Program-made: the position numbers and the translations under genes
The notes under the pieces: model-generated
What the model was told of the DNA's origin: nothing
Databases searched by the model: none
What the model saw: the letters and a program-made list of their open reading frames with translations, nothing else
Shown: positions 1-8,687 of the stretch, one piece after another
Position numbering within the stretch: the first letter of the stretch is position 1
How the letters are laid out: the number at the start of each line of letters is the position of its first letter
Assembly (NCBI RefSeq): GCF_001523745.2
Contig: NZ_CP013386.1
Location: 806,001-870,000, forward strand
Direction: 5' to 3'
Length of the DNA: 64,000 nt
From: Burkholderia mayonis
GTDB taxonomy: Bacteria > Pseudomonadota > Gammaproteobacteria > Burkholderiales > Burkholderiaceae

Positions 1-533
1 GCTCCTTTCGGATCGACAAGCACGGTTTTCCCTCGCTTCAGAGCCATTTGCATCATCGTGCGCAAGTGCGCAAGTCCGCCTTTCCCATAATCGGAGAATA
101 CGACGACACTGTACCCGTCCAACGCTGCTTCAAACGACGATACGAGCGGCAACAACAATTCATGATCCGGTCGTTCTTCGAAGTCGGCGCGTACGACTTG
201 TTGCCCCCGTGCGAGCAGACGAAGCTTGATCGTCGTTTGAAACCTTGAATCGCGATGAAAGCCGCATCTGATGTTCGCTTTATGAAGCAACTCCACGAGG
301 TCGTCTCCTGCCGCGTCCGCGCCGACCACCGACATGATCATGGTTTTTGCGCCGAGGTTGGCGACGTTGACCGCGACGTTGGCCGCACCGCCGGGCGTCG
401 TACGAATGTCGCGCACGAGTACGACCGGCACCGGTGCTTCAGGTGAAATGCGCTGTGTGTCGCCGAACCAATATCGATCGAGCATGACGTCTCCGGCAAC
501 CAGAACCTTTGCTGATGAGAAGTTCGCGATCAT
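1..533 (-). CDS. D-glycero-D-manno-heptose-7-phosphate kinase (RfaE1/HldE N-domain, PfkB family), 3' part outside window
   Basis: The first 177 residues of a PfkB-family sugar kinase are present; the rest lies beyond position 1. The N-terminus (AGDVMLDRYWFGDTQRISPE, then GGAANVAVNVANLG) is the typical opening of RfaE1/HldA and the kinase half of HldE, which phosphorylates D-glycero-beta-D-manno-heptose 7-phosphate at C1 on the way to ADP-heptose. The ATG at 533 overlaps the TGA of the upstream glycosyltransferase (ATGA), which indicates translational coupling and membership of the capsule operon. A HldE-type kinase inside a capsule locus, together with the GT9 gene upstream, suggests an ADP-heptose-derived sugar in this polymer. 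Whether it is kinase-only or fused to the nucleotidyltransferase domain cannot be seen. Confidence 0.85.
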   Translation of the reverse strand, partial: MIANFSSAKVLVAGDVMLDRYWFGDTQRISPEAPVPVVLVRDIRTTPGGAANVAVNVANLGAKTMIMSVVGADAAGDDLVELLHKANIRCGFHRDSRFQTTIKLRLLARGQQVVRADFEERPDHELLLPLVSSFEAALDGYSVVVFSDYGKGGLAHLRTMMQMALKRGKTVLVDPKG

Positions 534-1684
534 GAGGCCAACTCCAAAATAAGGTGTTCCGCAATTTCAAAATGTTGTTTCCACGTCGGTGTGCGGAATC
601 TCGCCAATCGGGCGATTTGCGCTTTGCGTTCTTTGGAGTCGTGGCACGTGTAGGCGTCAATGCGGTCCATCCACGCCGGACCGTCGAGTGGGTCCAGATA
701 GTCGGGAATCTCTCCCGCAATTTCTCGAAATACGTCGAGATCGCTGGCAATCACCGGCACATTAGCTGATAGGGCCTCGATAAGCGGCATGCCGTACCCC
801 TCGACCAGCGACGGGAACACCAGCGCTTGCGCGTGATGCAGATATGTGGCCAAGCTCGCGTCATTGCAATGGGCGAGCTCGACGACCTTGGAGTTCAGGT
901 TCTCGCAACGGTCGAGCATGTCGATGGTGTTTTCGCATTCCCATCCGCGCCGGCCGATGATAACGAGCACCGGCGCGCGCTCTTCCAATCGTTCGACCAG
1001 CCGCCTCCAGACGTGGAGGAGGAACCAATGGTTCTTTCGTGGCTCTATTGTGCCTAACACGACGAAATATGGCTCTGCCATCGGGCGAACTGGACTCGGC
1101 TTCGGCAGGCGCGCAGGCGCCAGCGGCGCAACGGCGCAGCGCGGAATCGGCTTTCGATTTTTAGCTGCGTATTCTTTCAGCTCTCGGTGCGTTGCGTACG
1201 AGTTCATAATGATCCCGACTTCCGGCGAGAGCATCGTCTCGAGTCGTCGCCGATGCACGACTGCTTCGCCAGGGCGACAGTATTCGGGATGCGTGACGGG
1301 TATCAGGTCGTGAAGAAACAGAACCAATCGCCAATTGCGGCGTTTTGCCTGTTCGACATAGGCGGGCCGATCGAGCCCGCTATGGCCGGTATTGATCAAT
1401 ATTGATGCAGTGCTCCCGCGATCCCAATTGCATACGTACGCGCTGCCCAGACAGCGACGAACCATACTGGTGAAACCGCTGTCAGGACAATGCAGTGAGT
1501 CGTACAGACGCTGAGATTGCGGGGCGCTCAAGACGACCCAGCGCCCCGCGAACCTCACCACGGCGTGTGCGCGCGCGCGAAAGTGCTCGACGTACTCCAG
1601 GCTCACCCGGTCGACGCCAGTAGGCAGCATTTTTTGAAGGCGGCGATCCACCAGCCTCGTCACATCAATCAATACGTTGCTCAC
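530..1684 (-). CDS. GT4-type glycosyltransferase of the capsule operon
   Basis: A 384-residue GT-B retaining glycosyltransferase. The C-terminal half carries the group 1 pattern: FVVLGTIEPRKNH at about residue 207, then LVFPSLVEGYGMPLIEALS with the E-x7-E motif, and PVIASDLDVFREI. The start is a GTG at 1684 followed by MSNVLIDVTRLV. No in-frame ATG gives a better N-terminus. It lies 18 bp after the Wza-like gene and overlaps the heptose kinase by 4 bp, so it is part of the minus-strand capsule operon. It probably adds one sugar of the capsule repeat from a nucleotide-activated donor on the cytoplasmic face of the inner membrane. Donor and linkage cannot be told from sequence. Confidence 0.85.
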   Translation of the reverse strand: MSNVLIDVTRLVDRRLQKMLPTGVDRVSLEYVEHFRARAHAVVRFAGRWVVLSAPQSQRLYDSLHCPDSGFTSMVRRCLGSAYVCNWDRGSTASILINTGHSGLDRPAYVEQAKRRNWRLVLFLHDLIPVTHPEYCRPGEAVVHRRRLETMLSPEVGIIMNSYATHRELKEYAAKNRKPIPRCAVAPLAPARLPKPSPVRPMAEPYFVVLGTIEPRKNHWFLLHVWRRLVERLEERAPVLVIIGRRGWECENTIDMLDRCENLNSKVVELAHCNDASLATYLHHAQALVFPSLVEGYGMPLIEALSANVPVIASDLDVFREIAGEIPDYLDPLDGPAWMDRIDAYTCHDSKERKAQIARLARFRTPTWKQHFEIAEHLILELAS

Positions 1685-1702
1685 GTGAACGCGTCTCCAC
1701 TG

Positions 1703-2866
1703 CTACCGTGCTGTATTAACCAGGCTGCTTACCGTGAAGATCGACGACGTCAATATGTTGAGGAATTTTTGCAGCTCGGCAGCGGGTGCGTTGGCCACAT
1801 AGAGCACATCCTTGTCGTTGATCGGAAAGTCCTGGGCAACCAGGAAACTGCGAGGATCTTTCAGATCGAGTCGGTAGATAACGGGCACCTTGCCTTCGGC
1901 CGTACGTGGCCACGCCCCAGTTTGCCCTCCAAGGGCACTGGGATCTTCGAAGCGGAATATGAAGAGTCCTTGCGCATCTGCTCGTTGATCGTCCGGTCCG
2001 CCGATTCGTCCAAGCGCTTGCGTCAGGCTGATTCCCTTCGCTTCAAAATCAACTTCCTGATTTTTGCCGGTCGCACCGAGTGCGATGAAGCTCGACGACT
2101 GGTAGATGGCGGTTACGACGTCACCCGGCCGGAGCATGATGTTCTGACTCGGATTCCGGATGATCGAATCGAGCGGCATGGAAAAGTGTTGACCACCCCG
2201 CGTGAGCTGGATCGTTATTTTGCTTACCGCCTGCTTTACGCCGCCCGCTGCTGCCAATGTATCCAGCAGTCGTTCTCCTTTGGCGGTCAGTGGCATTCGC
2301 GTACTTTCGTTGACTTCTCCAACAACGGTTACGTTCGAGCTGGTGTTTTTTATGATTCTTACCAGCACTTGCGGCTGATGGGCTTTGCCAGTCAACCGCT
2401 GGGTGATCGCCTCCTCAATCTCGCGCGGCGTTTTGCCGGCGGCCTTTACAGACCCTGCGAAGGGCACACTGATAGTGCCCTCGGCATTTACCATCTGCTC
2501 TGGAAAAGTCGTGGCCCGGCTTGTGCCCATCTCGTCGCCCAGGTTAATCGATAACTGGCCGAACAGCGTTGCGGGCGGGGCTTCCCAAATGGATACCTGG
2601 AGTACGTCACCTGGGCCGACCAGATACTCGGCTACTGGTTGGCTGGAAAAAACCTGGGCGAAGGTCGTGTTCTTCCGTTCGCTCAACAGGCGTTGTGTGA
2701 CACTTTCATTGATGTCAATGACGGGTATCGGGAGTGCCGCCTTTTGCTCAGTGATGTCCTTCTTGCTTGGCCCGGACGCCGGGAGCCAGGTTGGGGTGGT
2801 GCTGCAGCCTCCCGTCACCAAAACCAGCATCGTAACGGCAATGGCCCGCATTGACGAAGTTGTCAT
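1703..2866 (-). CDS. wcbC: Polysaccharide export outer-membrane lipoprotein (Wza/KpsD/BexD type)
   Basis: A 387-residue protein starting at MTTSSMRAIAVTMLVLVTGG with a lipobox (LVTGGC) and lipidated Cys after about 20 residues. It has the Poly_export domain (YLVGPGDVLQVSIWEAP, then GTISVPFAGSVKAAGKTPREI) followed by SLBB segments (VTVVGEV, MLRPGDVVTA) and a C-terminal amphipathic stretch. Proteins of this family form the periplasmic/outer-membrane channel for capsule export. ATG 2866 is chosen because it places a proper signal peptide 8 bp after the methyltransferase stop; a longer reading from 2908 would add an implausible N-terminus. It pairs functionally with the KpsE-like gene at 7497-8687 and with wzm/wzt. 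The symbol is by position and family, and the assignment is tentative. Confidence 0.85.
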   Translation of the reverse strand: MTTSSMRAIAVTMLVLVTGGCSTTPTWLPASGPSKKDITEQKAALPIPVIDINESVTQRLLSERKNTTFAQVFSSQPVAEYLVGPGDVLQVSIWEAPPATLFGQLSINLGDEMGTSRATTFPEQMVNAEGTISVPFAGSVKAAGKTPREIEEAITQRLTGKAHQPQVLVRIIKNTSSNVTVVGEVNESTRMPLTAKGERLLDTLAAAGGVKQAVSKITIQLTRGGQHFSMPLDSIIRNPSQNIMLRPGDVVTAIYQSSSFIALGATGKNQEVDFEAKGISLTQALGRIGGPDDQRADAQGLFIFRFEDPSALGGQTGAWPRTAEGKVPVIYRLDLKDPRSFLVAQDFPINDKDVLYVANAPAAELQKFLNILTSSIFTVSSLVNTAR

Positions 2867-2874
2867 AATCTCAA

Positions 2875-3909
2875 TCAGAGCGGCTTTTGAACAAATAAGC
2901 CGAAACAAGTAGACGGGAAGCCGTCTACAACAAGTTTCAAGTGCGGATACTGGGGGAACTTTTCCGTGAGATATTCGGGATCTCCTGGAAACGGCGGCAC
3001 ATCGAGGAACCAGTCTACCGGGTGGTCGCCGGTCTCGTAGGAAACAGGTGGAACGTTAAAGCCTTGTCGGGCAAGATGCTCCCGAAGACGTTCGAAGTCG
3101 CTCCGTCTGAAAAGCACCGTGCCCCAGTTGTCAATAGTGTCGGAATCGCTTGCAAAATTGAATTCCGTCGTGTGGACCGCGATACCTCCCGGCTTTAAGA
3201 CTTTCAAAGAGTTTTCAACGAACGACAACCCGCGCTCGATAGAGCCAAGATGTTCAAACGCGCACATAGACCAGCAGAAATCAAACTGTCCGTGCAGGGA
3301 GGACGGTATGTCATTCATATCGACAAACTGAAGCGAAACGTGCTTGTCGAACACGTTGCGTGATACCAAGTCGGGTTTCCAAAGAAGGTCCAAACTGGAT
3401 GCGTGCTGTGCGGTATCTTTCCAGCCAGAAGCCGCAGCCGCTTGTGGCATAAGGTCGGTAGCGACTACCTCAACGCCCTTGCTGGCGAAGAGTGAGGGAA
3501 GCGGTTCTTCGCCACACGCAAAGCCGAGCCCCTTCACGCCATGTCGCAGAAGATCGAAGGAGTGCAGTGTCGATACGACATACGCGAGTTCCCAGACCTT
3601 TCTGTGAAGAATTGGCTCGATATGTAGCTCGTGGCAGACCGTGCGAAACCAGCTTTGATCGAAGTCTTTCAGTTCCGTTGCTTTCCAGTTCCCAGGAAAT
3701 GGAGATTCCTCGACACTAATCGATTTGTGCGAGGGTTCTTTCTCTAGAAGGAGTCGTGCAAGTAGATACCCATACACCTTTAAATTCCAGCGAATTGCAA
3801 GGTCATTTCGCGTTATTTCGGCGAGCGGATTTATGTTGGGTTGGCCGTTCCGTGTAATGAGCGTTATCAATTCTCTCAACTGGGTCTCATCAAGGTTCTT
3901 GTCCGTCAT
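2875..3909 (-). CDS. Class I SAM-dependent methyltransferase of the capsule operon
   Basis: 344 residues. A Rossmann-type methyltransferase core starts near residue 120 with a variant motif I (VKGLGFACGEEPLPSLFA), followed by VEVVATDLMP (acidic end of beta2) and FDFCWSMCAFEHLGSIERG, LKVLKPGGIAVHTTEF (motif III region). A helical N-terminal part of about 115 residues has no recognisable domain. The ATG at 3909 has GAGAG about 10 bp upstream. Located between a glycosyltransferase and the export lipoprotein, it most likely O-methylates a capsule sugar or caps the chain; the acceptor is unknown. The 155 bp separating it from the GT9 gene upstream (3910-4064) are very AT-rich and could hold an internal promoter. 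Confidence 0.75.
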   Translation of the reverse strand: MTDKNLDETQLRELITLITRNGQPNINPLAEITRNDLAIRWNLKVYGYLLARLLLEKEPSHKSISVEESPFPGNWKATELKDFDQSWFRTVCHELHIEPILHRKVWELAYVVSTLHSFDLLRHGVKGLGFACGEEPLPSLFASKGVEVVATDLMPQAAAASGWKDTAQHASSLDLLWKPDLVSRNVFDKHVSLQFVDMNDIPSSLHGQFDFCWSMCAFEHLGSIERGLSFVENSLKVLKPGGIAVHTTEFNFASDSDTIDNWGTVLFRRSDFERLREHLARQGFNVPPVSYETGDHPVDWFLDVPPFPGDPEYLTEKFPQYPHLKLVVDGFPSTCFGLFVQKPL

Positions 3910-4064
3910 GAATAATAACTCTCAATCTTTAAGTTAAAAAATAAATACGAGGCGTAATTAATAAATTGCGGATTCGCTGATGAACTAACCATTTGATGTG
4001 CTGCCGCCGCCATAAATATATGGTTGCTTATGTTCAAATGGTTTCGCAACGCGGGTATGTTCTT

Positions 4065-6023
4065 TTATTCTCTGCCATAGAGGGCCCAGTTTCGAATGCG
4101 AGTCAATATGTTGGTTCTCGGGTTTGGTTGACCGAAGTCTGTTTCTAGAGCTGTTAAAACTCGCTCTGTAGTGATGGAGTGTAAACATATACTTTCGCGG
4201 CCCTTCGTCAGATGACAAGGTTTGTGCTCATTGCGCCAACACGGGGCACATGGGAAATCTGATTTTTTGGGGGTTACGTATTTCACACGAGGATAATAGC
4301 GGCAGAAAACGTGCCCACTAGTAGGACCAAAGATTGCCACCGTTTTGACGCCCAGCGCTGCCGATAGATGAACAAATGCTGAGTCTACAGCAACAAGCCG
4401 TTGGCACTCGGCAAGCAAGGCTACGCTTTTCCTTAAGGGAGTTAATATCTTATGAATATTGGAGGAGGCGTAACCAGAAATGGCTTCATGGTGGAAAATA
4501 AGAACGCAATGATCTCGGCTCAGGTGCTTTGCCAAGTTCTCCATATCTACCCAATTCTTGTAGCTGTCGACAGAAAAGGGCTGAATTCCTACGACGGGCA
4601 GGCCATCGGGGTTAATTTTATTCAGATACGACGTAGCCCATTTCCTTTCTTCGGCAGTAACTCGATAGAAAGGCAAAAATCCAACCGAGCGCCTGACATA
4701 CGATTTTGATGCGCCCATGGCGCGTGCAAAAACTTCAATACGATTGCTCCGAACGTTCGGGTATTGTCTCGCCTCGACGCGTCCCGCCGGGCAGTCCGTA
4801 AGATTGATCCAGCGATTATATTGCGCTAAACTCACGTCGTCGCTGTTTACATCAACGATTCGTATTTCATTTAGTCCCTCGAAGATCGGGTGAAATGATT
4901 TCGGCACAGCAAAATCTATCTGTGCTTTCGGATACTTTTTTGCGAGAGCTCGAAGACCTGCAGTCATCATGAGCACGTCACCAATTCCACCCATCGCCCG
5001 CGTGATCAAAATCCTACGTTTCTGCATCGAGGCGGGGAGGGGAATGCGCCATCGTCTGCTGGCATGATCGGTCTTATGCTGAACGCTGGTCGGCTGGAAT
5101 GTCGCCGACGATTTGGACGAATGAAGCAGATATAACGTACCCAAATAAACCCACCATAGCAGCTTATGAGCGCGTAGGGATCGCACCACTGGACTGGACC
5201 CGGCGAGTCTCGCGACATTGGCCAGGAGAAATGGAAGACGGTAACGTAGTGGAACTTCGTTGCGAAGGAAGGCACGAAGAGCACCTCGGTAGGTCTTAAC
5301 AATTTGCGAAGTAAAACCGATTCGAAGCTGTTCATTCGAATGGAAGCTGCAAATCCCTTTCCAGAGGACGGTTTTATATTCGTCGAGGTGATTGCTCGAC
5401 GCAAGGATATACATTAATTTTTGGTACAGCTTCGGTAATTCCCGGCGATTAGGCAATAGGAAAGGCCTGCGTACTAACCGTAGTGCGACCTCAGACGCCT
5501 GTTCGCGCCGGCCAGCAACGGCATCGAGATATGCGCGATGTAAGCTGATTGATTGAGCAATGCGAGGAAACTTCACCACACCCGTTCGCGATGCTATGTC
5601 GACAACAGCACTCGCTTCGGGTAAGTAATTGTGGTCGGTAAATGTGCCGGCAAGTTGATTAAGGCCTCGAAACCATTCCTCACTATGACTGATAAAACCT
5701 TGAGATAAGTATGAAATGTCGTTCAGTACATCTCTTGTGAATTCATTTGCTTTCTGAAAATCCAGTCGTAGCAAATCTGTCAAATGCTGATCAATGCAGC
5801 ATGCAACGGAAAGAAAAACGTAACGGTCATGCAGCGCTTGCCTACGTTCTTGTTGATTTAACTTCAACCATGCGTGAAAAACAGGCGCATGGTGATTTTC
5901 GTAGGCTATTCCGCTTAGATCGAGCGAGATCATCGAGTCGATTGTCTCGTTCCCGTACTTACCTTCCGGCGTAATGGGCAGGCTCGCGACTACGGCTGAT
6001 GTCGATGTGGTCATTGTCGTCAT
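4065..6023 (-). CDS. Large GT9 (heptosyltransferase-like) glycosyltransferase with a helical-repeat N-terminus
   Basis: 652 residues in two parts. Residues 1 to about 320 are alpha-helical and TPR-like (repeated hydrophobic helices such as [20 protein letters not shown]) and contain no catalytic motif. From about residue 335 there is a GT9 domain: [39 protein letters not shown], then [20 protein letters not shown] and [17 protein letters not shown]9 enzymes transfer heptose or related sugars from ADP-activated donors, which fits the heptose kinase further down the operon. It overlaps wzt by ATGA at 6020-6023. Base composition is clearly poorer in GC than the flanking wcb genes, as expected of transferred capsule genes. 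A four-Cys cluster ([14 protein letters not shown]) lies near the C-terminus and is common in this GT9 subgroup. Confidence 0.8.
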   Translation of the reverse strand: MTTMTTSTSAVVASLPITPEGKYGNETIDSMISLDLSGIAYENHHAPVFHAWLKLNQQERRQALHDRYVFLSVACCIDQHLTDLLRLDFQKANEFTRDVLNDISYLSQGFISHSEEWFRGLNQLAGTFTDHNYLPEASAVVDIASRTGVVKFPRIAQSISLHRAYLDAVAGRREQASEVALRLVRRPFLLPNRRELPKLYQKLMYILASSNHLDEYKTVLWKGICSFHSNEQLRIGFTSQIVKTYRGALRAFLRNEVPLRYRLPFLLANVARLAGSSPVVRSLRAHKLLWWVYLGTLYLLHSSKSSATFQPTSVQHKTDHASRRWRIPLPASMQKRRILITRAMGGIGDVLMMTAGLRALAKKYPKAQIDFAVPKSFHPIFEGLNEIRIVDVNSDDVSLAQYNRWINLTDCPAGRVEARQYPNVRSNRIEVFARAMGASKSYVRRSVGFLPFYRVTAEERKWATSYLNKINPDGLPVVGIQPFSVDSYKNWVDMENLAKHLSRDHCVLIFHHEAISGYASSNIHKILTPLRKSVALLAECQRLVAVDSAFVHLSAALGVKTVAIFGPTSGHVFCRYYPRVKYVTPKKSDFPCAPCWRNEHKPCHLTKGRESICLHSITTERVLTALETDFGQPNPRTNILTRIRNWALYGRE

Positions 6024-6697
6024 TGCCCTAACTCGAGAATATGATGGCTGTAGTGCTCGTATGCTTTGGATACGTCGCCGAAGCGTGTGATTGTACCCTG
6101 GTCAAGAACGGCGGCACTATTACAGTATTTCATAATGAATCCAGCATCATGAGAAACGATGATGAATGCTCGATCTTTGCGTTTTTCGAACAGTTCATAG
6201 ACACATTTCTCATGGAATCTGGCATCGCCGACCGCAATAATTTCATCAATCAAGTAACAATCAAATTCGATGGCGAGCGAAAGTGCGAACGCGAGGCGCG
6301 CTTGCATGCCGCTGGAATATGTCTTGACTGGCTCGCGAAAATATTTGCCAAGCTCTGCAAATTTCTCTACAAATTCACGAATTGATTCGTGATCGATATT
6401 ATAAATTCGAGAGATAAAGCGAAGATTATCGAGACCAGTCAGGCTTCCCTGAAAACCTCCTGCAAAAGCCAAGGGCCAAGATACAGCCATCTTTCGCTGA
6501 ATCAAGCCGCTATCAGGAGATTCCTGGCCGCTGATCAGGCGGACAAGCGTCGATTTGCCGGCTCCGTTTTTCCCGAGTATGCCTACCTTTTCACTGCGTT
6601 CAACAGTTAAACTTATCCCATTGAGCACCGTATGGCTACCGGTCCTCGACTTATATCGCTTCGTAACGTTTCGCAACACGAGCATCTCGATGTCCAT
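6020..6697 (-). CDS. wzt: Capsule ABC transporter ATP-binding protein
   Basis: 225 residues, the usual length for KpsT/BexA-type ATPases that lack the carbohydrate-binding C-terminal domain of O-antigen Wzt. It has Walker A ([15 protein letters not shown]), signature ([14 protein letters not shown]), Walker B ([13 protein letters not shown]) and an H-loop (IIVSHD). It energises translocation of the finished, lipid-linked polysaccharide across the inner membrane together with the permease encoded 3 bp upstream. The ATG at 6697 is used; a second ATG at 6685 would give [11 protein letters not shown] and is also possible. It overlaps the GT9 gene by 4 bp. Confidence 0.92.
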   Translation of the reverse strand: MDIEMLVLRNVTKRYKSRTGSHTVLNGISLTVERSEKVGILGKNGAGKSTLVRLISGQESPDSGLIQRKMAVSWPLAFAGGFQGSLTGLDNLRFISRIYNIDHESIREFVEKFAELGKYFREPVKTYSSGMQARLAFALSLAIEFDCYLIDEIIAVGDARFHEKCVYELFEKRKDRAFIIVSHDAGFIMKYCNSAAVLDQGTITRFGDVSKAYEHYSHHILELGQ

Positions 6698-6700
6698 GAG

Positions 6701-7504
6701 TTATGTGAGCATCTTCATGCGTCGGTCGCCCATCAACAAGAGCGCAACGAGAGTCATGGAAAGGCAGCAAAGAAATGTATAAGCAACACTGAAATGAAAG
6801 TGATTCGAATATCCCCAATAGCCGGCGCGCATCATTTCAACCGCATTCGTCATCGGAAACCATAGCACTACCTTCTGAAAGGTCTGGGGCAGCCAGTCGA
6901 CCATAAAGAAAGTGCCGCTCACCGCCAGCAAAAAATAACTGCCCGGATGCCACAGTCGTTCGACCAAATCGCTATGTTCGCTGAGGCAGCCAAGAATGAT
7001 GCCGAGACATGCGCTAAACCAGCATAAGAAAAGCCAGCCGATGACGAGCAAAGGCAGATCGGCTGGAAAGTTCATCAAATCGATTCCAACCATCACTATG
7101 ATCAAAAGCACAAACGACGCTGTAACGCCAGCCACTTCCAGCAACATCCGTGCAAAAAAAATGTCCTGGATCTTCACTGGTCTATGGTGCAGCAAACTGC
7201 GATTCGGCTCGATTGCTTTTAGCCCGCGAAACGAGCAAGTTCGCCACAAGAGCAAGCTAGAATAGCCGGTCACGACAAACGGCGTGACCGGGACACGGAA
7301 GCCGTGCAGGCTATGCGTGATGTTCCAGAGGATGACGACACCCACCGTAAAGATGATGGGCTCCAGCAACAACCAAAGAAAGCCAATATTGTGACGGCCA
7401 TAACGTGTGATAATCTCACGCATTAGCAGTGCGCCGATCACGCGCGATTGAATCCTCAATGCGGACCAGATCGATTGGTGCTTGTGTTCAAAATCGTCAT
7501 TCAT
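6701..7504 (-). CDS. wzm: Capsule ABC transporter permease (KpsM/Wzm family, ABC-2)
   Basis: 267 residues with about six transmembrane segments and the ABC-2 signature pattern: ALLMREIITRYGRHNIGFLW at the N-terminus, a central RTCSFRGLKAIEPNRSLLHHRPVK region, and a C-terminal WFPMTNAVEMMRAGYWGY. It is the membrane channel of the capsule exporter. Two in-frame ATGs exist, at 7522 and 7504. The 7504 start leaves an 8-bp overlap with the KpsE-like gene and has ACGAG just upstream, so I prefer it, though 7522 cannot be excluded. The neighbours wzt and the KpsE-like gene complete the inner-membrane export unit. Confidence 0.9.
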   Translation of the reverse strand: MNDDFEHKHQSIWSALRIQSRVIGALLMREIITRYGRHNIGFLWLLLEPIIFTVGVVILWNITHSLHGFRVPVTPFVVTGYSSLLLWRTCSFRGLKAIEPNRSLLHHRPVKIQDIFFARMLLEVAGVTASFVLLIIVMVGIDLMNFPADLPLLVIGWLFLCWFSACLGIILGCLSEHSDLVERLWHPGSYFLLAVSGTFFMVDWLPQTFQKVVLWFPMTNAVEMMRAGYWGYSNHFHFSVAYTFLCCLSMTLVALLLMGDRRMKMLT

Positions 7505-8687
7505 GGTGCTCGTTGATGCCATGAATCAAGAGCGTCAAAATCCCCCAAATTATCAATGAAATAACCAGAGTGATAATGACATTGGTGAAACGATGCGGTT
7601 CGAGAGAGGCATCTGGAAAGCTTGGGCGCGAAATTCTCTCAAGATAAAGTTGCTTGCGCTGTGCTTCGTTGCGAGCCTGCTCGAGCGTGCTCATGGCGCT
7701 GGCCAGCATCTTGTCTGAAAACTCCTTGTCAAGTTCTAGGCGTCGATATTCGGATGCCTTGCTTGCCAGCGAACGGTCTGACGCTCCGGCGATGCGCGCG
7801 GATTCGGTATTGATGGCTTCAGTGAGCAACTGCGCGCGTTGCCTAAATGCCGGTAGCTGTGGACTGTCTTTTGCGAGTTTTTCCAGTAGGGCAATTTGCG
7901 CCTTGGTAGCAACCAATTCGTCCTGCAGTTTTGCGACTTGCTGGAGAGGGATGCCTGATTGTTTTTCGGGGTCTATAACGCCTTGCTTGTCCCGGTAGTG
8001 CGCCAAGGCTACTGCGGCGGCCTTCGACCTTGCTTCCGCCTTTGCAACTTCTTCGGAAGCGAACCGAATCATGTCGAGGCGAGCACGTTCGTTTAGCTTG
8101 TTGACAAGCGCTTCACTCATCTCAAGTAAGCGTTCATTTAACGCATGAGCGTCTTTGGCCGTGAAGGCACTTGTTTTTAAGGTCAAAATCGAAGAAGCCG
8201 ATTCGACTTGTACGTCGACCATCTTCTGGTAATAGCGATAGAATTTTTCGTAGCTATCGTTTCGGCCGAACGGATCGAAGCGACTCACGATGTCGACAGA
8301 CGATGCAGAGAAGGCGGTTTTGATATGTAGATCTCGATCTGCCGAGATGAGTGCGTCGCGAGAAAGAATGAAGTCCTGGATCGTGTAGGCGTCATCCTGT
8401 GACCGGCTGAAACCTGCCTGGTTTAGAAAAAACCCCAACGGTGATGCGCTTTGGCGGTCAGGGCTGCGAACCAAGAATTTGGCCTCGGAGACATAGATAT
8501 CCGATGCTATTAGGCCGTAATAGATCGTGGAAGCTATCGTTGGAACTACAACTATGATCAGGAGCAGAGCGTTTACTCTACTGATCATGCCAAGAGTATG
8601 TTGCAGTTTGATGAAGCCTGCGCGGGACCGCTTCAGGAAGATCTGATTTTCCAAAGCTCTTTCCGGTTGTAACTGAAGACGCTGCAA
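7497..8687 (-). CDS. wcbD: Capsule export inner-membrane/periplasmic adaptor (KpsE/BexC/CtrB type, PCP-3)
   Basis: 396 residues from a TTG at 8687 (an upstream in-frame TAG bounds the ORF). The topology is typical: one TM near residues 34-55 (ALLLIIVVVPTIASTIYYGL), a long periplasmic part with coiled coil (about 180-345), and a C-terminal TM (TNVIITLVISLIIWGILTLL). The PCP-3 motif SEAKFLVRS and the C-terminal FPDASLEPHRF (proline-rich, before TM2) are present. KpsE-type proteins bridge the ABC transporter to the outer-membrane channel. The true start is uncertain: TTG 8687 or ATG 8588, the latter leaving almost no cytoplasmic tail. It is the first gene of the minus-strand operon, whose promoter should lie in the adjoining divergent region. 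The symbol is tentative. Confidence 0.88.
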   Translation of the reverse strand: MQRLQLQPERALENQIFLKRSRAGFIKLQHTLGMISRVNALLLIIVVVPTIASTIYYGLIASDIYVSEAKFLVRSPDRQSASPLGFFLNQAGFSRSQDDAYTIQDFILSRDALISADRDLHIKTAFSASSVDIVSRFDPFGRNDSYEKFYRYYQKMVDVQVESASSILTLKTSAFTAKDAHALNERLLEMSEALVNKLNERARLDMIRFASEEVAKAEARSKAAAVALAHYRDKQGVIDPEKQSGIPLQQVAKLQDELVATKAQIALLEKLAKDSPQLPAFRQRAQLLTEAINTESARIAGASDRSLASKASEYRRLELDKEFSDKMLASAMSTLEQARNEAQRKQLYLERISRPSFPDASLEPHRFTNVIITLVISLIIWGILTLLIHGINEHHE

